This document shows, in pieces, positions 63,299-64,000 of a stretch of DNA of 64,000 bases. The position numbers were made by a program, and so were the translations under genes. Source of the DNA: Aphelocoma coerulescens (taxonomy: Eukaryota; Chordata; Aves; Passeriformes; Corvidae); contig NC_091014.1 in NCBI RefSeq assembly GCF_041296385.1, positions 20,621,578 through 20,685,577 of the forward strand, given 5' to 3'. Below the pieces are notes generated by a model. That model worked only from the letters and a program-made list of their open reading frames with translations, searched no databases and was not told the DNA's origin. The first letter of the stretch is position 1, and each line of letters starts with the position of its first letter.

Positions 63299-63562
63299 GT
63301 GCTCACCAATCTACTTTCTGTTATTTACCAGAAGTCCTGGCTTATTGGAGAGGTCCAATGTGACTGGAGGTCAGAAAATGTGATATCCACCTACAAGAAG
63401 GCTCTGAAGGAGGATCCATGGAACTATAGGCCTGTTAGCCTGACCTCAGTGGCAGAGAAGGTCATGGAGCAGATCATCTTGAGTATGGTCACACAGTGCA
63501 TGCAGGACACCAGATCATGTCCAGCCAGCATGGGTTTAGGAAGGCAAGTCCTGCCTGACTAA
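63299..63562 (+). pseudogene. CR1 ORF2 remnant, RT fingers/palm part
   Basis: An 87-codon open piece of the CR1 ORF2 protein. It contains IYQKSWLIGEV, ENVISTYKKALKEDPWNYRP and VSLTSVAEKVMEQ, corresponding to the region just before RT motif A. It ends in a frame break after GLGRQVLPD. In an intact CR1 this part belongs to a protein of roughly 900-1000 residues with an N-terminal endonuclease. Nothing here suggests expression. Confidence 0.9.
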
Positions 63563-63744
63563 TTTCACCTGCTTAGCAGATGAGTGAAAGTCTGTAGATG
63601 TTGTCTGCCTGGAATTTAGCAAAGCCTTTGACACCATTTCCCACAGAATTCTCCTGGAGAAACTGGCTGCTGATGGCTTAGATGGGAATACACTTCAGTG
63701 GGTAAAAAAATAGTTGAACACCCAGGCCTAGAGGATGGTAGTGA

Positions 63745-63951
63745 ATGGAGTTACATCCAGGTGGCAGATGGTCACTCATGATGTACCCAGGGATCAGTAT
63801 TGGGCCAGTCCCGTTTAATATATTAATGAATGGTCTGGATGAGATCCAGGACACCCTCAGTCAGTTTGCAGACAACATCAAACTGGGCAGGAGTGTTGAT
63901 GTGCTGAACAGTAGGAAGGCTTTACAGAGGGATCTGGGCAGGCTGGACTGA
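63745..63951 (+). pseudogene. CR1 ORF2 remnant with decayed RT motif C
   Basis: A 68-codon open piece that continues the CR1 protein after a frame break. It contains GPVPFNILMNGLDEIQDTL, then QFADNIKLG in place of the catalytic FADD motif, then SRKALQRDLGRLD. The D-to-N change in the catalytic pair removes reverse-transcriptase activity. The open piece ends at TGA 63949-63951, just before the 16-bp tandem duplication. Confidence 0.88.
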
Positions 63952-63952
63952 T

Positions 63953-63984
63953 GGGCCAAGGTTCAACAGGGCCAAGGTTCAACA
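63953..63984 (+). repeat. 16-bp tandem duplication inside CR1
   Basis: GGGCCAAGGTTCAACA occurs twice in direct succession (63953-63968 and 63969-63984). CR1 copies normally have this segment once, before AAGGCCAAGTG. Sixteen is not a multiple of three, so it also shifts the old reading frame. Confidence 0.85.
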
Positions 63985-64000
63985 AGGCCAAGTGCCAGGT

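Larger units (their letters stand above)
62850..64000 (+). mobile_element. CR1 LINE reverse-transcriptase fragment, inactive, runs off the window
   Basis: Translated pieces match the CR1 ORF2 protein in order: the linker before the RT domain (near 62856-62930), the RT block with NYRPVSLTSVAEKVMEQIIL in the frame at 63299-63562, motif A as LEFSKAFDT near 63609-63635, and motif C as FADN near 63879-63890 in the frame at 63745-63951. The copy is dead: the frames are split by stops and shifts, motif A has E where the catalytic D should be (LDFSKAFD in active CR1), and motif C has FADN for FADD. A 16-bp tandem duplication at 63953-63984 adds another frameshift. The 5' end is truncated near 62850 and the 3' end lies beyond 64000. 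It is an old copy. Confidence 0.92.

Noticed and set aside
1..64000. CRISPR arrays, operons, ribosome-binding sites and bacterial terminators
   Set aside because: The sequence is vertebrate. The only regularly spaced repeats are microsatellites and LTRs.

Overview
The window reads as non-coding DNA from a bird genome. It is AT-rich, has no protein gene I can support, and carries repeats typical of Aves: 5'-truncated CR1 LINEs and endogenous-retrovirus LTRs of several avian-looking families. Turtles and crocodilians also carry CR1, but the small CR1/ERV set, the absence of recognisable SINEs and the specific LTR types favour a bird. I see no spliced gene, tRNA, rRNA or CRISPR array. The window is probably an intergenic gene desert or a large intron.

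Layout. 1-11929 is AT-rich unique sequence with a G14 run at 11193. 11930-12768 is a dead CR1 3' end (+). 12769-16774 is unique. 16780-19737 is the most striking feature: a complete LTR-internal-LTR element with 1.37-kb LTRs, only 221 bp between them, and a perfect 5-bp target duplication (GACAC). It has a PBS-like and a PPT-like site but no gag, pol or env, so it is a non-autonomous, very young LTR retrotransposon. 23220-23546 is a 327-bp solo LTR with a perfect 6-bp duplication (CTTGCT). 24280-24880 is an ERVL-like solo LTR. 26882-27522 is a minus-strand solo LTR (duplication ACTAA). 35834-36107 is a pure (AAAGG)n array of about 55 units. 48.06-48.42 kb holds a possible degraded minus-strand LTR. 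50383-50939 and 58612-59234 are two solo LTRs of one related group. 51112-51163 is a tiny CR1 3' tail (-). 51754-51825 is a cluster of hairpins. 53799-54239 is a minus-strand solo LTR (duplication CCAAC). 62850-64000 is a dead CR1 reverse-transcriptase fragment (+) that runs off the window end.

How the parts relate. Nothing here forms a pathway. The window records successive retrotransposon insertions of different ages into neutral-looking DNA. The 16.8-19.7 kb element is the youngest by LTR identity (two substitutions and one homopolymer indel over about 1.37 kb). The solo LTRs are products of LTR-LTR recombination, and the CR1 copies are old and mutated. Open reading frames of 60-150 codons occur throughout, but most are what chance gives in 64 kb or lie inside LTRs and microsatellites. 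They are not annotated as genes.
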